64,000 nt of DNA from Synechocystis sp. LKSZ1 (GCF_040436315.1 NZ_AP031572.1:620001-684000), one strand, 5' to 3'; shown: positions 50,657-60,606, counted from the first letter of the stretch. Notes: generated by a model not told the origin, from the letters alone. Made by a program: numbers and translations.

Positions 50657-50917
50657 ATGGCCGCTAATGTCGAGATCTACACCTGGAAATTTTGTCCTTT
50701 TTGTCTCCGGGCCAAGGCCCTGTTGAATAAAAAAGGCGTGGCCTTTACGGAATATGCCATTGATGGGGATAACCAGGCCCGGGCAGCCATGGCCGAGCGA
50801 GCCAATGGTCGCAAGAGTGTGCCTCAAATTTTCATTAATGACCAACATATTGGTGGCTGTGATGATATTCATGCTCTGGAGGCCCAGGGAAAATTAGATG
50901 CCTTGCTAGGGGCCTAA
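50657..50917 (+). CDS. grxC: Glutaredoxin 3
   Basis: An 86-residue dithiol glutaredoxin with active site CPFC at 13-16 and the glutathione-binding SVPQIF and GGCDD (cis-Pro and Gly-Gly) motifs. It reduces disulfides and glutathione-mixed disulfides in the cytosol. gshB follows 14 bp downstream, so the cell makes the thiol donor and one of its users from one transcript. In the CPFC motif the second residue pair differs from E. coli CPYC by one aromatic swap. Confidence 0.93.
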   Translation: MAANVEIYTWKFCPFCLRAKALLNKKGVAFTEYAIDGDNQARAAMAERANGRKSVPQIFINDQHIGGCDDIHALEAQGKLDALLGA

Positions 50918-50931
50918 ATCGAGGATCAATA

Positions 50932-51900
50932 ATGAAACTTGCTTTTATTCTCGACCCCATTGCCCAGCTTGATCCTGGTCATGACAGCACAGTAGCCATC
51001 ATGGAAGCGGCTCAAATCCTAGGCCACGAGGTTTGGGTCACGGAGATTCACCAGTTGAGTGTGGTGGATGGCCAGGCCTGGGCGAAATTAAGGCCCCTGG
51101 AACTAGTACCCGTCCAGTTGGATAGTCACAATTGGCGCTCAGTGCCGGAATGGTTCAGTCTGGGGGAAAGTGAATGGCTCAATCTGGAGACGATGGATGC
51201 GGTCTTTATGCGCAAAGACCCCCCCGTCACCGTGCCCTACCTCTACGCCACCTACATTTTGGAGTTGGTTAACCCTCAAAAAACCCTGGTGATGAATGCG
51301 CCCCAGGGCCTGCGGGAGGCCAATGAAAAAATGTACACCCTCCAGTTCTACGGGGTCATGCCGGAAACCCTGGTCAGTCAGGATAAGGCCCAGATTCGGG
51401 AATTCGTGGAAAAACACCAATCGGCGATACTAAAACCCTTGGGGGGCAAGGCCGGAGAGGGAATTCTCTTTCTGGAGCCGGGAGATCGTAACTTTAACTC
51501 CATCATTGAAGTCAGTACCCGCCAGGGCCAAGAGCCAGTGATGATCCAGCGGTTTCTACCAGAAGCTAAATTGGGGGATAAACGCATTATTGTTCTGGAT
51601 GGCGTTCCCATCGGGGCCATTAATCGTGTCCCCACCGGCCAGGAATTTCGGGGCAATATGGCCGTCGGTGGGCGAGTCGAAAAAACCGAGATTACCCCTA
51701 GGGAGTTGGAAATTTGCGCCCAAGTCGGGCCCAAATTAAAGCAAGATGGCCTGTATTTTGTTGGTCTAGATGTGATTGGGGGCTATCTCACCGAAGTCAA
51801 TGTCACCAGTCCGACGGGCATCCGAGAGGTGGATCGCTTGAATGATGTGCGTCTAGGCCAACAGGTGATTCGTTGGCTAGAAACCCAAAGGCGTTCGTAG
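50932..51900 (+). CDS. gshB: Glutathione synthetase
   Basis: A 322-residue ATP-grasp enzyme that joins glycine to gamma-glutamylcysteine. Visible are KLAFILDPIAQLDPGHDST at the N-terminus, AILKPLGGKAGEGI (ATP loop), MIQRFLPEAKLGDKRIIVLDG, and the metal-binding GLDVIGGYLTEVNVTSPTGIRE. Length and motifs are those of the bacterial family. It is the second gene of the grxC-gshB pair. Confidence 0.95.
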   Translation: MKLAFILDPIAQLDPGHDSTVAIMEAAQILGHEVWVTEIHQLSVVDGQAWAKLRPLELVPVQLDSHNWRSVPEWFSLGESEWLNLETMDAVFMRKDPPVTVPYLYATYILELVNPQKTLVMNAPQGLREANEKMYTLQFYGVMPETLVSQDKAQIREFVEKHQSAILKPLGGKAGEGILFLEPGDRNFNSIIEVSTRQGQEPVMIQRFLPEAKLGDKRIIVLDGVPIGAINRVPTGQEFRGNMAVGGRVEKTEITPRELEICAQVGPKLKQDGLYFVGLDVIGGYLTEVNVTSPTGIREVDRLNDVRLGQQVIRWLETQRRS

Positions 51901-51963
51901 GGACAGAATCGTTCGAGACGCAATTGCCACCATTATGAGTATTGGTTTTTCAGCATGGTTTGA

Positions 51964-53412
51964 ATGACAGAACTCCACCTCAATCCCCAGGAATTAGAGC
52001 AGACTCTCCAGAGCTTTGGGGCCATGCAGGAAGAACTAAATTACCAACAGGCCCAAAAGAGCCTGCGGGATCTGGTGCGAAATCTGGAACTCCGGCCCCA
52101 GGAGCAACAGGGCCTGGAACAGGATTTAGCTCAATTGAGCAACCTACTGGAAAAACTAGAGCAAGCCGTGGTACAGATCGCCGCCTTTGGTATGGTGGGC
52201 CGGGGCAAGTCTTCGGTACTCAATGCCTTGATGGGTCGGCCCGTGTTTGCAGCAGGGCCGGTGCATGGCGTCACCCAAAGCCCCCAGACCGTTCATTGGC
52301 CGCTCTCCGCCGGGTGTCAAGAAGCGACCTTAGCGGCCTGGGGCAACGCCCAGATCCAACTGATTGATACCCCTGGCATCGATGAAGTGAACGGAGAAGC
52401 CCGCGAGGCCATCGCTCGGGCCGTGGCGGAACAAACAGACTTGATTCTCTTTGTGGTGTCGGGGGATATTAGCCAAGTGGAATACCAGGCCCTGTCCCAG
52501 TTGCGCGAGATTGGTAAGCCAATGCTCCTGGTGTTTAATAAAATTGACCAATACCCGGCGGCCGACCGCCAGTTAATCTACGAAACTATTCGGGATCAAC
52601 GGGTCAGGGAGTTATTGTCACCAGAAGAGATTGTCATGGTGGCAGCCCATCCCCTACAAACGGAGGCGATCCAGACGAGTACAGGACAATGGCAACGTCG
52701 CCAATGCCGGGGGCCTGCCCAGGTGGTTGATCTCCGCTTAAAAATCCTAGAAATCCTAGAACGGGAAGGGAAATCCCTGGTGGCCCTCAATGCCCTACTG
52801 GGGGCCGACCAGATTAATACCAAGGTCATTCAACAAAAGATGCGTCTGCGGGAAACGCTGGCCAATCAAATTATCCACCGAGCAGTGGTGACCAAGGCCG
52901 TGGCCCTGGCTTTAAATCCCGTGACGGCCCTGGATCTATTTAGCGGGGCCGTGATTGATGTAGCCATGATTCTGGCCCTGTCCCGGCTTTACCAAATCCC
53001 CATGACCCAACGGGCCGCTGTGGCCCTGCTTCAAAAAATTGGGGTCAGTATGGGGGGGGTCAGTGCTAGCGAGGTTTTGGCTAATCTCGGTCTAAGTTCT
53101 CTGAAAGGATTATTAGGCTTGACCGTACCTGTAACCGCCGGTGTGACCCTTGGCCCCTATTTAGCCATCGCCGTCAGTCAAGCCAGCGTGGCTGGGGTAG
53201 CCAGCTATGCCATTGGCCAAGTGACCAAAACCTATCTCGCCAATGGAGCAGCCTGGGGGCCAGAAGGGCCCAAAACCACTGTCACTCAAATTTTGGCTTC
53301 CCTAGACGAAGCCTCTGTCCTAAGACGACTCCGAGGAGAATTGCGTATGAAGATTCGCCTTGCGTTGACGCCGCAGACTGGCTCGCCAGGATTCCCGCAA
53401 AAAGTGGGTTAG
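51964..53412 (+). CDS. Membrane-associated dynamin/Era-like GTPase with DUF697
   Basis: A 482-residue protein. A coiled-coil-like N-terminus (residues 1-70) is followed by a GTPase domain with G1 GMVGRGKSS at 76-84, G3 DTPG in LIDTPGIDEV and G4 NKID. The C-terminal 200 residues are hydrophobic and helical, of the DUF697 type, with GAVIDVAMILALS and LGLTVPVTAGVTLGPYL as likely membrane segments. Such proteins are common and little studied in cyanobacteria; membrane remodelling is a possibility. The last 93 bp overlap the end of the convergent REC-GGDEF-EAL gene. Confidence 0.85.
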   Translation: MTELHLNPQELEQTLQSFGAMQEELNYQQAQKSLRDLVRNLELRPQEQQGLEQDLAQLSNLLEKLEQAVVQIAAFGMVGRGKSSVLNALMGRPVFAAGPVHGVTQSPQTVHWPLSAGCQEATLAAWGNAQIQLIDTPGIDEVNGEAREAIARAVAEQTDLILFVVSGDISQVEYQALSQLREIGKPMLLVFNKIDQYPAADRQLIYETIRDQRVRELLSPEEIVMVAAHPLQTEAIQTSTGQWQRRQCRGPAQVVDLRLKILEILEREGKSLVALNALLGADQINTKVIQQKMRLRETLANQIIHRAVVTKAVALALNPVTALDLFSGAVIDVAMILALSRLYQIPMTQRAAVALLQKIGVSMGGVSASEVLANLGLSSLKGLLGLTVPVTAGVTLGPYLAIAVSQASVAGVASYAIGQVTKTYLANGAAWGPEGPKTTVTQILASLDEASVLRRLRGELRMKIRLALTPQTGSPGFPQKVG

Positions 53413-55152
53413 ATCGGCTTGGCTCAGGGGACGACTAAAGAGATAGCCCTGGCCATACTCACATTTCAAGGCCCGTAGGATACTTTTTTGGGCGTTCGTT
53501 TCAATCCCCTCGGCTACCACATCCATTTTGAGGGTATGGGCTAGCTCAATAATGGTTTTAATAATGGCTCGTTTTTCAGGATTGGTATCAACTTCTTCTA
53601 CAAAGGAACGGTCGATCTTAAGGGTATTAAAAGGAAATTGATTCAAATAGCTTAGAGAAGAATAACCCGTACCAAAATCATCAATGCTGATTTGAATTTG
53701 TCGCGATTTTAACTCTCTAATAATTTTGGCTGAGCTATCGACACTATCTAAAATAGCCGATTCGGTAATTTCTAATTTTAAACAGCGATAGGGAAGGCCT
53801 GTTTTAGTAATAATGCTATCAATCCGGTTTACCAAATCCGGTTGGGCAAATTGTTTCGGGGATAAATTAATACCCATGGTCATATTTTCATCCACAAGTC
53901 CCACTTTTTTCCAGTCCTGCATTTGTTGGCAGGCCGTTTCTAAAATCCAGAGACCGAGGGGTAAAATCAATCCAGTATCTTCGGCAATGGGAATAAACTC
54001 GGCTGGAGAAATCATACCCCGGCTGGGATGCTGCCAGCGCACCAACGCCTCAAAACCACGTATGGTTCTTGTGTTTAAATCAATAATAGGTTGATAATAC
54101 AAACAAAGGCTAGGACAGCGGATGGCCTGACGCAGATCGCTTTCAATCATCAGTAGGGCCTGGGCCTCTTCGTACATTTGCTTGTCAAAAATTTGATAGC
54201 AACCCCGGCCCCGGCGCTTAGCTCGATACATGGCAATATCGGCATCCCGCAAAATGCTCTCTGCATTGCTGTGATAGGTATTAAAACAAATACCAATACT
54301 AAAATTAATAAAAATTTTATGGTTATTGATAATAAAGGGCTGGAGCATCGATTGGGCCACTTGCTCTGCCAACTGAGTTGCGACTTGAGGATTCGGTAAA
54401 TCTTCAATCAAGAGAGTAAATTCATCGCCCCCAATTCGAGCTAACAACACTTCCGTCGGCAGACTTTGTTCTAAACGACGGGCAACAGCAATGAGCAGTT
54501 GATCTCCCAACAAATGCCCCAAGGAATCATTAACGACTTTAAAACGATCCCCATCTAAAAAAAGCACAGCGAAGCTATACTCAGGGTCTTTCTGATAACG
54601 GAGGATGGCTTTTTCTAAGGCCTGCAGGAAAAAAACTCGATTAGGCAACCGAGTCAGGGAGTCATGGAAGGCCAAGAAGCGTAATTCATTCTGGGCCAGG
54701 GCCAATGCTTGAGTTCGTTCCAGAATCCCCTGTTCTAGAACTTGGTTCATCTGTTTAATTTGACGTTTGGCGGCCTGGAGTTGGAGATGATTATCAACCC
54801 GAGCAATCACCTCTTCCAGATGAAACGGCTTGGTGATGTAATCAACACCGCCGAGGGAAAAGGCTTTAACCTTATCCAAAACATCACCCAGGGCGCTAAT
54901 AAAAATGACGGGAATATCCTGGGTACGGGGGTCGGCTTTGAGGTGCTGACAAACTTCATAGCCATCCATTTCTGGCATGAAAATATCCAAGAGAATAAGA
55001 TCAGGCAAGACAGTCCGAATAGCCCGTAATCCACTACTACTCTTCGTTGAACCACGAACTTTGTAGCCCTGCTCAGTTAATACATTCGCCAATAGGGTTA
55101 GGTTTTCTGGGGTATCGTCAATGACAACGATGTCAGCTTTGGGGGCGAGCAT
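53320..55152 (-). CDS. Response regulator with GGDEF and EAL domains
   Basis: A 610-residue protein. The receiver domain (residues 5-125) has the acidic pair IDD, phospho-acceptor D56 (LLDIFMP) and Lys in ITKPF. A coiled linker leads to a GGDEF domain with an intact ARIGGDEF (c-di-GMP synthesis) and an EAL domain with GFEALVRW, GINLSPKQF, LEITESAIL, DDFGTGYSSL and AEGIET (c-di-GMP hydrolysis), all apparently intact. Both activities are therefore possible, with direction set by phosphorylation. No histidine kinase is adjacent. The 3' end overlaps the GTPase gene tail to tail. Confidence 0.93.
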   Translation of the reverse strand: MLAPKADIVVIDDTPENLTLLANVLTEQGYKVRGSTKSSSGLRAIRTVLPDLILLDIFMPEMDGYEVCQHLKADPRTQDIPVIFISALGDVLDKVKAFSLGGVDYITKPFHLEEVIARVDNHLQLQAAKRQIKQMNQVLEQGILERTQALALAQNELRFLAFHDSLTRLPNRVFFLQALEKAILRYQKDPEYSFAVLFLDGDRFKVVNDSLGHLLGDQLLIAVARRLEQSLPTEVLLARIGGDEFTLLIEDLPNPQVATQLAEQVAQSMLQPFIINNHKIFINFSIGICFNTYHSNAESILRDADIAMYRAKRRGRGCYQIFDKQMYEEAQALLMIESDLRQAIRCPSLCLYYQPIIDLNTRTIRGFEALVRWQHPSRGMISPAEFIPIAEDTGLILPLGLWILETACQQMQDWKKVGLVDENMTMGINLSPKQFAQPDLVNRIDSIITKTGLPYRCLKLEITESAILDSVDSSAKIIRELKSRQIQISIDDFGTGYSSLSYLNQFPFNTLKIDRSFVEEVDTNPEKRAIIKTIIELAHTLKMDVVAEGIETNAQKSILRALKCEYGQGYLFSRPLSQADLTHFLRESWRASLRRQRKANLHTQFSSESS

Positions 55153-55233
55153 TGAAAAACCAGAAACAGGATAATCAATACTGACCTATTTTACGGGGAT
55201 TGACTGGGTTTTGCCGGTAGCAGGGCCAACATT

Positions 55234-56394
55234 CTAGGAAGTACTTTTTTTCCGGCTAGTTTTGGCTTTAGTCGTATTTTTCGTTGTACTTTTACTGCTG
55301 CGCTTGGCTTTCGTGGATGGCGCTGACTCCGCTGCAGAGTTATCTTCAGGCCCTGGCTCACTAGTGTTTTCTGGGGGAGATACGTCAAGATTGGCCGCGG
55401 TGCCAACAACGTCAGATGGTTCAGAATTGGGGTCAGTGACGAGCTCAACAGCTTCGGCTTCTATTGGGGTCGTCGCAGGGGCAACCTCTTCCAATGCTTC
55501 GGTGGGGGCGACGGGGGCCTCCAAGGAAAGGGCACTGGTTTCCAGTTCTTCAACGGATGGAAGTGCAGTGGTTTCTGTGGGGGTGACGACATCCTCCAAC
55601 AGGCCAGGGGCTACTTCACTGGTAGGAGATAAGTCCTCTGGAGGAAAGGGGTTCGTTTCGGAATCAATGCTTTCGGCGGTTTCTGACTTAGTGGCAGGTT
55701 TGGGCTTAGGGGTTTTCCCCGTACCGGCCGGTGGGGCGAGGGGGGGTTTCTTAACGCGCTTGGGGGTCTGCTCGATGGGGTCGGTGATCTGAGCCACAAA
55801 CCCAAAACAACCCCGCTGGGGAATCAGACGAGCAATAATTTGATAAAACTTGGGCCGTTCTTCAGAATCTTTGCGGAAACGATAGGGGGTCTGATCCGCC
55901 CAAATTAGAGGCAGATGCTGATTGGTCGGTCGATTTTCGTAGTTCTTGAGCTCGTTACGATAGATGCTAAAAACCGGCCGCCGACATTGGGGAATAAATT
56001 GCCAAACCCCTCTCAGGACAAAAATGCCGGGTTCTCCTTTTTCTGTTTGTTCACTGCCCATCCAAACCGCTTTAAAGCTGAGGCCTTCTCCCTTCGATTG
56101 GGGATAGCATTTCAGCCAGACCATTTGCTCTAGGAGCTTATTAGCTACGGCGATCACCCGTCGAGGTAGATAGAGGGGAAAGGTTACGTCCCGGATTTGT
56201 ACGCCAAAACGCTCTTCTTCATCCTTAACCAATTTGCCCCTCAACCAACCAATCGCTTGATAATAATTCTGGGGACTGGTATCCAGTTTGGTTCCACCAA
56301 GGGCGGCTTCCGCTTGACTACTTTCAGCTTTAAGGGCCTCTGTTGGGGGAGATTCGGGGGCCGGTTGCGGCGGTTTGGGGGGCGTAGGTTGCAT
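55234..56394 (-). CDS. Conserved-type unknown with acidic disordered tail and basic end
   Basis: A 386-residue protein in three parts. The first 40 residues are Pro-rich. Residues 43-215 form a globular domain (YYQAIGWLRGKLVKDEEERFGVQIRD..., GIFVLRGVWQFIPQCRRPVFSIYRNE, FYQIIARLIPQRGCFGFVAQI) with recurring beta-type segments but no motif I recognise. From about 215 on the sequence is Pro/Glu/Thr/Ala-rich and acidic, and the last 30 residues are Lys/Ser/Thr-rich like histone tails (KRSSKSTTKNTTKAKTSRKK). A nucleic-acid-binding role is a guess from the basic end. Confidence 0.7.
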   Translation of the reverse strand: MQPTPPKPPQPAPESPPTEALKAESSQAEAALGGTKLDTSPQNYYQAIGWLRGKLVKDEEERFGVQIRDVTFPLYLPRRVIAVANKLLEQMVWLKCYPQSKGEGLSFKAVWMGSEQTEKGEPGIFVLRGVWQFIPQCRRPVFSIYRNELKNYENRPTNQHLPLIWADQTPYRFRKDSEERPKFYQIIARLIPQRGCFGFVAQITDPIEQTPKRVKKPPLAPPAGTGKTPKPKPATKSETAESIDSETNPFPPEDLSPTSEVAPGLLEDVVTPTETTALPSVEELETSALSLEAPVAPTEALEEVAPATTPIEAEAVELVTDPNSEPSDVVGTAANLDVSPPENTSEPGPEDNSAAESAPSTKAKRSSKSTTKNTTKAKTSRKKSTS

Positions 56395-56554
56395 GATAAA
56401 AATTATTGACCAACTAAAAGTTAAGTATGCTGGACAAGCTTTCCTTAGGCAAGGGGTCAGCTAGGGGGCAAAGGCCTCTACGATTGTCTCGGGCAACCCA
56501 GGCCCTCTGCCCAACTCAACCTCCTCCCCTCCCAGTAAGTCAGGGGGGTGGATC

Positions 56555-59500
56555 ATGCTAGAGGCCAGCCAACGGCTACTGTATAAAGTCGGGGGTAGCC
56601 TGGCCCATAACCATCCCACCTACGTGGAACGGGCCGCTGACCAAGAACTCCTACAGGCCCTGCTGAACGGTCGATTCTGTTATGTTTTCAACTGCCGCCA
56701 GATGGGCAAGTCTAGCCTGCGGGTTAGAACCATGCACAACCTCCAGCAGCAGGGTTTTGTCTGTGTTTCCATCGATATTACGAGCCTGGGCAATGAAGCG
56801 GATCCGCACAAATGGTACAACGGCCTAATTACTCAGTTATTCTTGGGCCTGGCCCTGGCGGGCAAGCTCAATCTCAAGGCCTGGCTCAAGGAGCGAGACC
56901 ACCTGTCGCCGGTTCAGAAGGTAGGGGAGTTTTTAGATACGGTAGTGTTGCCTCAGTTTACCCAGACCCGTGTTTTCATTTTTATTGATGAAATTGATAA
57001 GGTACTGAGTCTGCCCTTTTCCCTGGATGATTTTTTTTCCTTTATTCGTTTTTGCTATAACCAACGGGCCGAGCATCCCGAGTATGACCGTCTTTGCTTT
57101 GCCTTGTTTGGCGTGGCGACTCCCTCAGATCTGATCCAGGATAAAACCCAAACCCCTTTTAACATCGGCCAAGCCGTTGCCCTCAATGGTTTTAGCCCTG
57201 CAGAAATTCAGCCCTTGGCCCAGGGGTTAGCCCCCCTCGCCGCCAATCCATCCCAGGTGTTGCAAGCCATTCTGGCCTGGACGGGAGGCCAACCGTTTTT
57301 AACCCAAAAAATTTGTAGTCTGTTGTTGACCCAGGAATCAACAATTCCCGTTGGGCAAGAAATCGAGCGCGTCGAGCAGGTCATCCAGTCCCAAATTCTA
57401 GAGCATTGGGAATCCCAGGATGAACCAGTCCATTTGAGAACGATCCGTGACCGTCTGCTCAGGACTCCCGCCCACAGCGGCAAACTGTTGGGCCTCTATC
57501 AAGAGATTTTACGCCAGGGGAGTATTACGGCGGATGATAGCCCGGAACAAACGGAACTCCGCCTAACGGGCCTGGTGGTTAAGGTCAATAGTCATCTCCA
57601 GGTCTATAACCGCATTTACCAATCTGTTTTTAACCCCGCTTGGGTGAGTCAGGAACTGGCCAAGCTCCGGCCCTATTCCGAATCTTTTTTGGCCTGGGTA
57701 GCTACCGATGGTCAGGATACCTCTCGTCTCCTGCGGGGCCAAGCCTTGCAAGCGGCCCTGGCCTGGGCCAATCACCATAGCCTGAGTCCCCTCGATTACC
57801 AGTACCTTAATGCCAGTCAGACCCTAGAACGGCAGGAATCGGAACGGGCCAATCAAATTCTCCAGGCCGCCAACCGTAAGGCCCAACGGATGATTTGGAT
57901 CGGCCTAGCCATACTCGTGACTTCTTTGCTGGGGTCTGTTTTTGCCCTGCGCCAAGCCCAAATAGCTTCGGCCAAACAGCAGACGGCCCAGGCCGGGACG
58001 AAGCTCCAGCGCCTGGGGGATAGTGCCAATCGTCAGTTTGATTTTGAGCAAATCCATGGTCTCGTCTCGGCCCTCCAGGCTGGTCAAAGCCTTTATGCCT
58101 TAGTTAAGCCCCAGGATCAATTGCCCGACTATCCGGCCACCAGCCCCCTCCTGGCCCTCCAGCGCATTTTGAGTCGTATCCAGGAGAAAAATCAACTCCA
58201 GGGCCACCAGGAAGGCGTGACCAGCGTTAGCTTTCGGCCCGATGGACAAGTCCTGGCCTCCGCCAGCCGCGACTACAGTATTCGCCTCTGGAATCTCCGT
58301 GGCCAACTCCTGCGCTCCTTGCCCGGCCACCAGGGGGCCGTTTACCGAGTAGCCTTTAGCCCTGATGGTCAACGTTTGGCTTCCGCGTCCCAAGACGGCA
58401 CGGTTAAGCTCTGGACGGCCCAGGGCCAACTCCTCAAGACCTTGCGTGGCCACCAAGGCTCAGTCTATGGCGTCCGTTTTAGCCCGGATGGTCAATACTT
58501 AGTCTCTGTGGGTCGAGACCGCACGGCCCGACTGTGGCGGCGCAATGGCGAATTAGTCCGGGTTTTCCAAGGCCATGGTAAGTCCGTGGATGATGTGCAA
58601 TTTAGCCCTGATGGACAATCCTTTATAACGGTTTGTCGAGATGGCCATATTCGTCGTTGGTCGCTCCAGGGACAGCTCCTGCGTCAATTTGGCCTCAAAG
58701 ACCTGGCTTTTTTTAGCCTAGACATTAGTCCTGATGGCCAAACGATTGTCGCGGCCGCGGAGGATGGCACCCTACGGCTCTGGAGTTTAGATGGTCGGTT
58801 ATTAGCTACCTGGCGGGGACACCAAGAGCTAGTGACGCAAGTGCAGTTTAGCGCTGATGGTCAACGACTGTTTTCCGCCTCTAGCGATGGCACTGTGCTG
58901 GTCTGGGATCGCCAGGGTAATATCCTCAACACCCTAAGGGGCCATACTGAATCAGTATCCGGTCTGGCCCTGGCCCCTCAAGGCTCTTGGCTAGCAACCG
59001 CCTCGGAGGATGCCACCATTAAATTGTGGAATTTAGAGCACGCACCGGAATTAACTAAACCGTTCCTGCCAGGCCGGCTGACGGGAGTGGCCCTGTATCC
59101 TGGTGGCAATCAATTGGCCCTGGCCTGGGATTCCCAACCCCTACAGATATTGGATTTACAGGGCCATTTGCTCCAGACCTTTCCCCCAGAAACCGCTGGC
59201 CTAAGTCATCTGACCTTGAGTCAGGATGGCCAATGGCTCGTGGGCAATGCCGGGGGCGGCACCCTACAGGTCTGGGATCGCCAGGGACGATTACTCAAGA
59301 CCCTCCAGGCAGACATGGGACGCATCTATGACCTCAGTCTGAGTGCTGACCAACGCTACCTAGCCGTAGCGACTCGGGCCGGCAAAGTCTGGCTCTGGGA
59401 TTTACAGCAGGCCCAGGCAACGCCCTGGAAAGTATTGGCGGTGAGTAGTGACCGTCTCCGGAGTCTGGCCTTTAATCCCCGTACTGGCAAGCTATTGGTT

Positions 59501-60013
59501 GCCAGTGACAATGGCCAGCTCAGCCTCTGGAATTTAGACGGCCGTTTAGTAAAACGCTGGCAGGGCCATCGTGAGTTGATCTATGAAGTCCGTTGGCAGG
59601 CCGATGGTCAAAGCTTCCTCACCGCCTCACGGGATGGCGACGCAAAACGCTGGTCTAGCAACGGTCAACTGTTACAAACCCTCCACAGTGATCCCTTACC
59701 GATACAACACCTGGGTCTGAGCAACGATGGCCAATGGATCGCCACAGCCTCTAGTGATGGTATGGTCCGGCTCTGGGATCGCCAAGGCCAACTACGGGGG
59801 GAATGGCAGGGCCAAGGCCTAGGGCTCCAGGGCCTTACCTTTAGCTCGGATAGTCGTTTCTTGCTGAGCGTTGGCCCGACAGGTCATTTGACTCGCTGGC
59901 CCGTGACATTGGAGTACGAACGGCTAGGGAATTTATTGCGCCAGGGCTGTCAGTGGTTAGGGAATTATCTGGAAACGCATCCCCAGCAACGTCAACAACT
60001 CCCCCAATGTTAA
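56555..60013 (+). CDS. AAA-like ATPase fused to a double WD40 propeller through a membrane segment
   Basis: An 1,152-residue protein. Residues 1-330 form an AAA-like (AAA_35 type) NTPase with Walker A RQMGKSSL near 48-55 and Walker B FIFIDEIDKV. A linker leads to one membrane helix at 446-468 (MIWIGLAILVTSLLGSVFAL) and a helical stalk. From residue 550 to about 1,116 I count 14 WD40-type repeats (GH...V...FSPDG..LASAS.DGT.KLW), enough for two seven-blade propellers; some are degenerate. This plan resembles STAND-type signal NTPases, but ligand and partner are unknown. No effector domain is visible. Confidence 0.85.
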   Translation: MLEASQRLLYKVGGSLAHNHPTYVERAADQELLQALLNGRFCYVFNCRQMGKSSLRVRTMHNLQQQGFVCVSIDITSLGNEADPHKWYNGLITQLFLGLALAGKLNLKAWLKERDHLSPVQKVGEFLDTVVLPQFTQTRVFIFIDEIDKVLSLPFSLDDFFSFIRFCYNQRAEHPEYDRLCFALFGVATPSDLIQDKTQTPFNIGQAVALNGFSPAEIQPLAQGLAPLAANPSQVLQAILAWTGGQPFLTQKICSLLLTQESTIPVGQEIERVEQVIQSQILEHWESQDEPVHLRTIRDRLLRTPAHSGKLLGLYQEILRQGSITADDSPEQTELRLTGLVVKVNSHLQVYNRIYQSVFNPAWVSQELAKLRPYSESFLAWVATDGQDTSRLLRGQALQAALAWANHHSLSPLDYQYLNASQTLERQESERANQILQAANRKAQRMIWIGLAILVTSLLGSVFALRQAQIASAKQQTAQAGTKLQRLGDSANRQFDFEQIHGLVSALQAGQSLYALVKPQDQLPDYPATSPLLALQRILSRIQEKNQLQGHQEGVTSVSFRPDGQVLASASRDYSIRLWNLRGQLLRSLPGHQGAVYRVAFSPDGQRLASASQDGTVKLWTAQGQLLKTLRGHQGSVYGVRFSPDGQYLVSVGRDRTARLWRRNGELVRVFQGHGKSVDDVQFSPDGQSFITVCRDGHIRRWSLQGQLLRQFGLKDLAFFSLDISPDGQTIVAAAEDGTLRLWSLDGRLLATWRGHQELVTQVQFSADGQRLFSASSDGTVLVWDRQGNILNTLRGHTESVSGLALAPQGSWLATASEDATIKLWNLEHAPELTKPFLPGRLTGVALYPGGNQLALAWDSQPLQILDLQGHLLQTFPPETAGLSHLTLSQDGQWLVGNAGGGTLQVWDRQGRLLKTLQADMGRIYDLSLSADQRYLAVATRAGKVWLWDLQQAQATPWKVLAVSSDRLRSLAFNPRTGKLLVASDNGQLSLWNLDGRLVKRWQGHRELIYEVRWQADGQSFLTASRDGDAKRWSSNGQLLQTLHSDPLPIQHLGLSNDGQWIATASSDGMVRLWDRQGQLRGEWQGQGLGLQGLTFSSDSRFLLSVGPTGHLTRWPVTLEYERLGNLLRQGCQWLGNYLETHPQQRQQLPQC

Positions 60014-60076
60014 GGGGGCAACCAATGCCGCTAGAATGCTCTAGGTTATTTACTTGTCACCCTTTGGAGAAAATTC

Positions 60077-60589
60077 GTGGATTTAGCACGCATCCCCGCC
60101 CAACCCAAGCCCGGTCTGATTAACGTCCTCGTGGAAATTCCCGCCGGTAGCAAAAATAAATACGAATTTGACAAAGACCTCAATGCTTTTGCGCTAGACC
60201 GCGTTCTGTACGCATCGGTTCACTACCCCTACGATTACGGTTTTATCCCCAACACTCTGGCTGATGATGGCGACCCCCTCGATGGTATGGTGCTAATGGA
60301 TCAGCCCACCTTTCCTGGCTGTGTAATTGCCGCCCGTCCCATTGGCATGTTGGAAATGATTGACGGTGGCGACCGGGACGAAAAGATCCTCTGTGTGCCC
60401 GATAAAGACCCCCGCTACAGCTACGTCAAATCCCTTAACGATATTGCGGGCCATCGCCTCGACGAGATTGCCGAGTTTTTCCGTACCTACAAAAATCTGG
60501 AAAAGAAAGTCACAGAAATTCTGGGCTGGAAAGATGTGGATGCGGTTCTGCCTCTAGTGGAACAGTGCATTAAAGCCGGTCAAAAATAG
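60077..60589 (+). CDS. ppa: Soluble inorganic pyrophosphatase
   Basis: A 170-residue family-I pyrophosphatase that hydrolyses PPi from biosynthesis. The family signature [10 protein letters not shown] (metal-binding Asp triad) is at about residues 63-72, with [16 protein letters not shown] and YPYDYGFIP upstream. Start is GTG preceded by GGAG. It is a single gene followed by a terminator at 60,607. Confidence 0.95.
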   Translation: MDLARIPAQPKPGLINVLVEIPAGSKNKYEFDKDLNAFALDRVLYASVHYPYDYGFIPNTLADDGDPLDGMVLMDQPTFPGCVIAARPIGMLEMIDGGDRDEKILCVPDKDPRYSYVKSLNDIAGHRLDEIAEFFRTYKNLEKKVTEILGWKDVDAVLPLVEQCIKAGQK

Positions 60590-60606
60590 GCCTGCCCTCG
60601 TTGATC

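Noticed and set aside
50027-50872. 281-residue minus-strand frame
   Set aside because: It overlaps the GldG-like gene and grxC, both with convincing motifs, and shows no family features.
55262-55792. 176-residue Ser/Gly/Val-rich plus-strand frame
   Set aside because: It is antisense to the low-complexity tail of the 55,234-56,394 gene, which keeps the opposite frame open by composition alone.
58200-59900. Repeat array in DNA (possible CRISPR or tandem repeat)
   Set aside because: The periodicity is about 120 bp and translates into WD40 repeats; there are no identical repeats with spacers.
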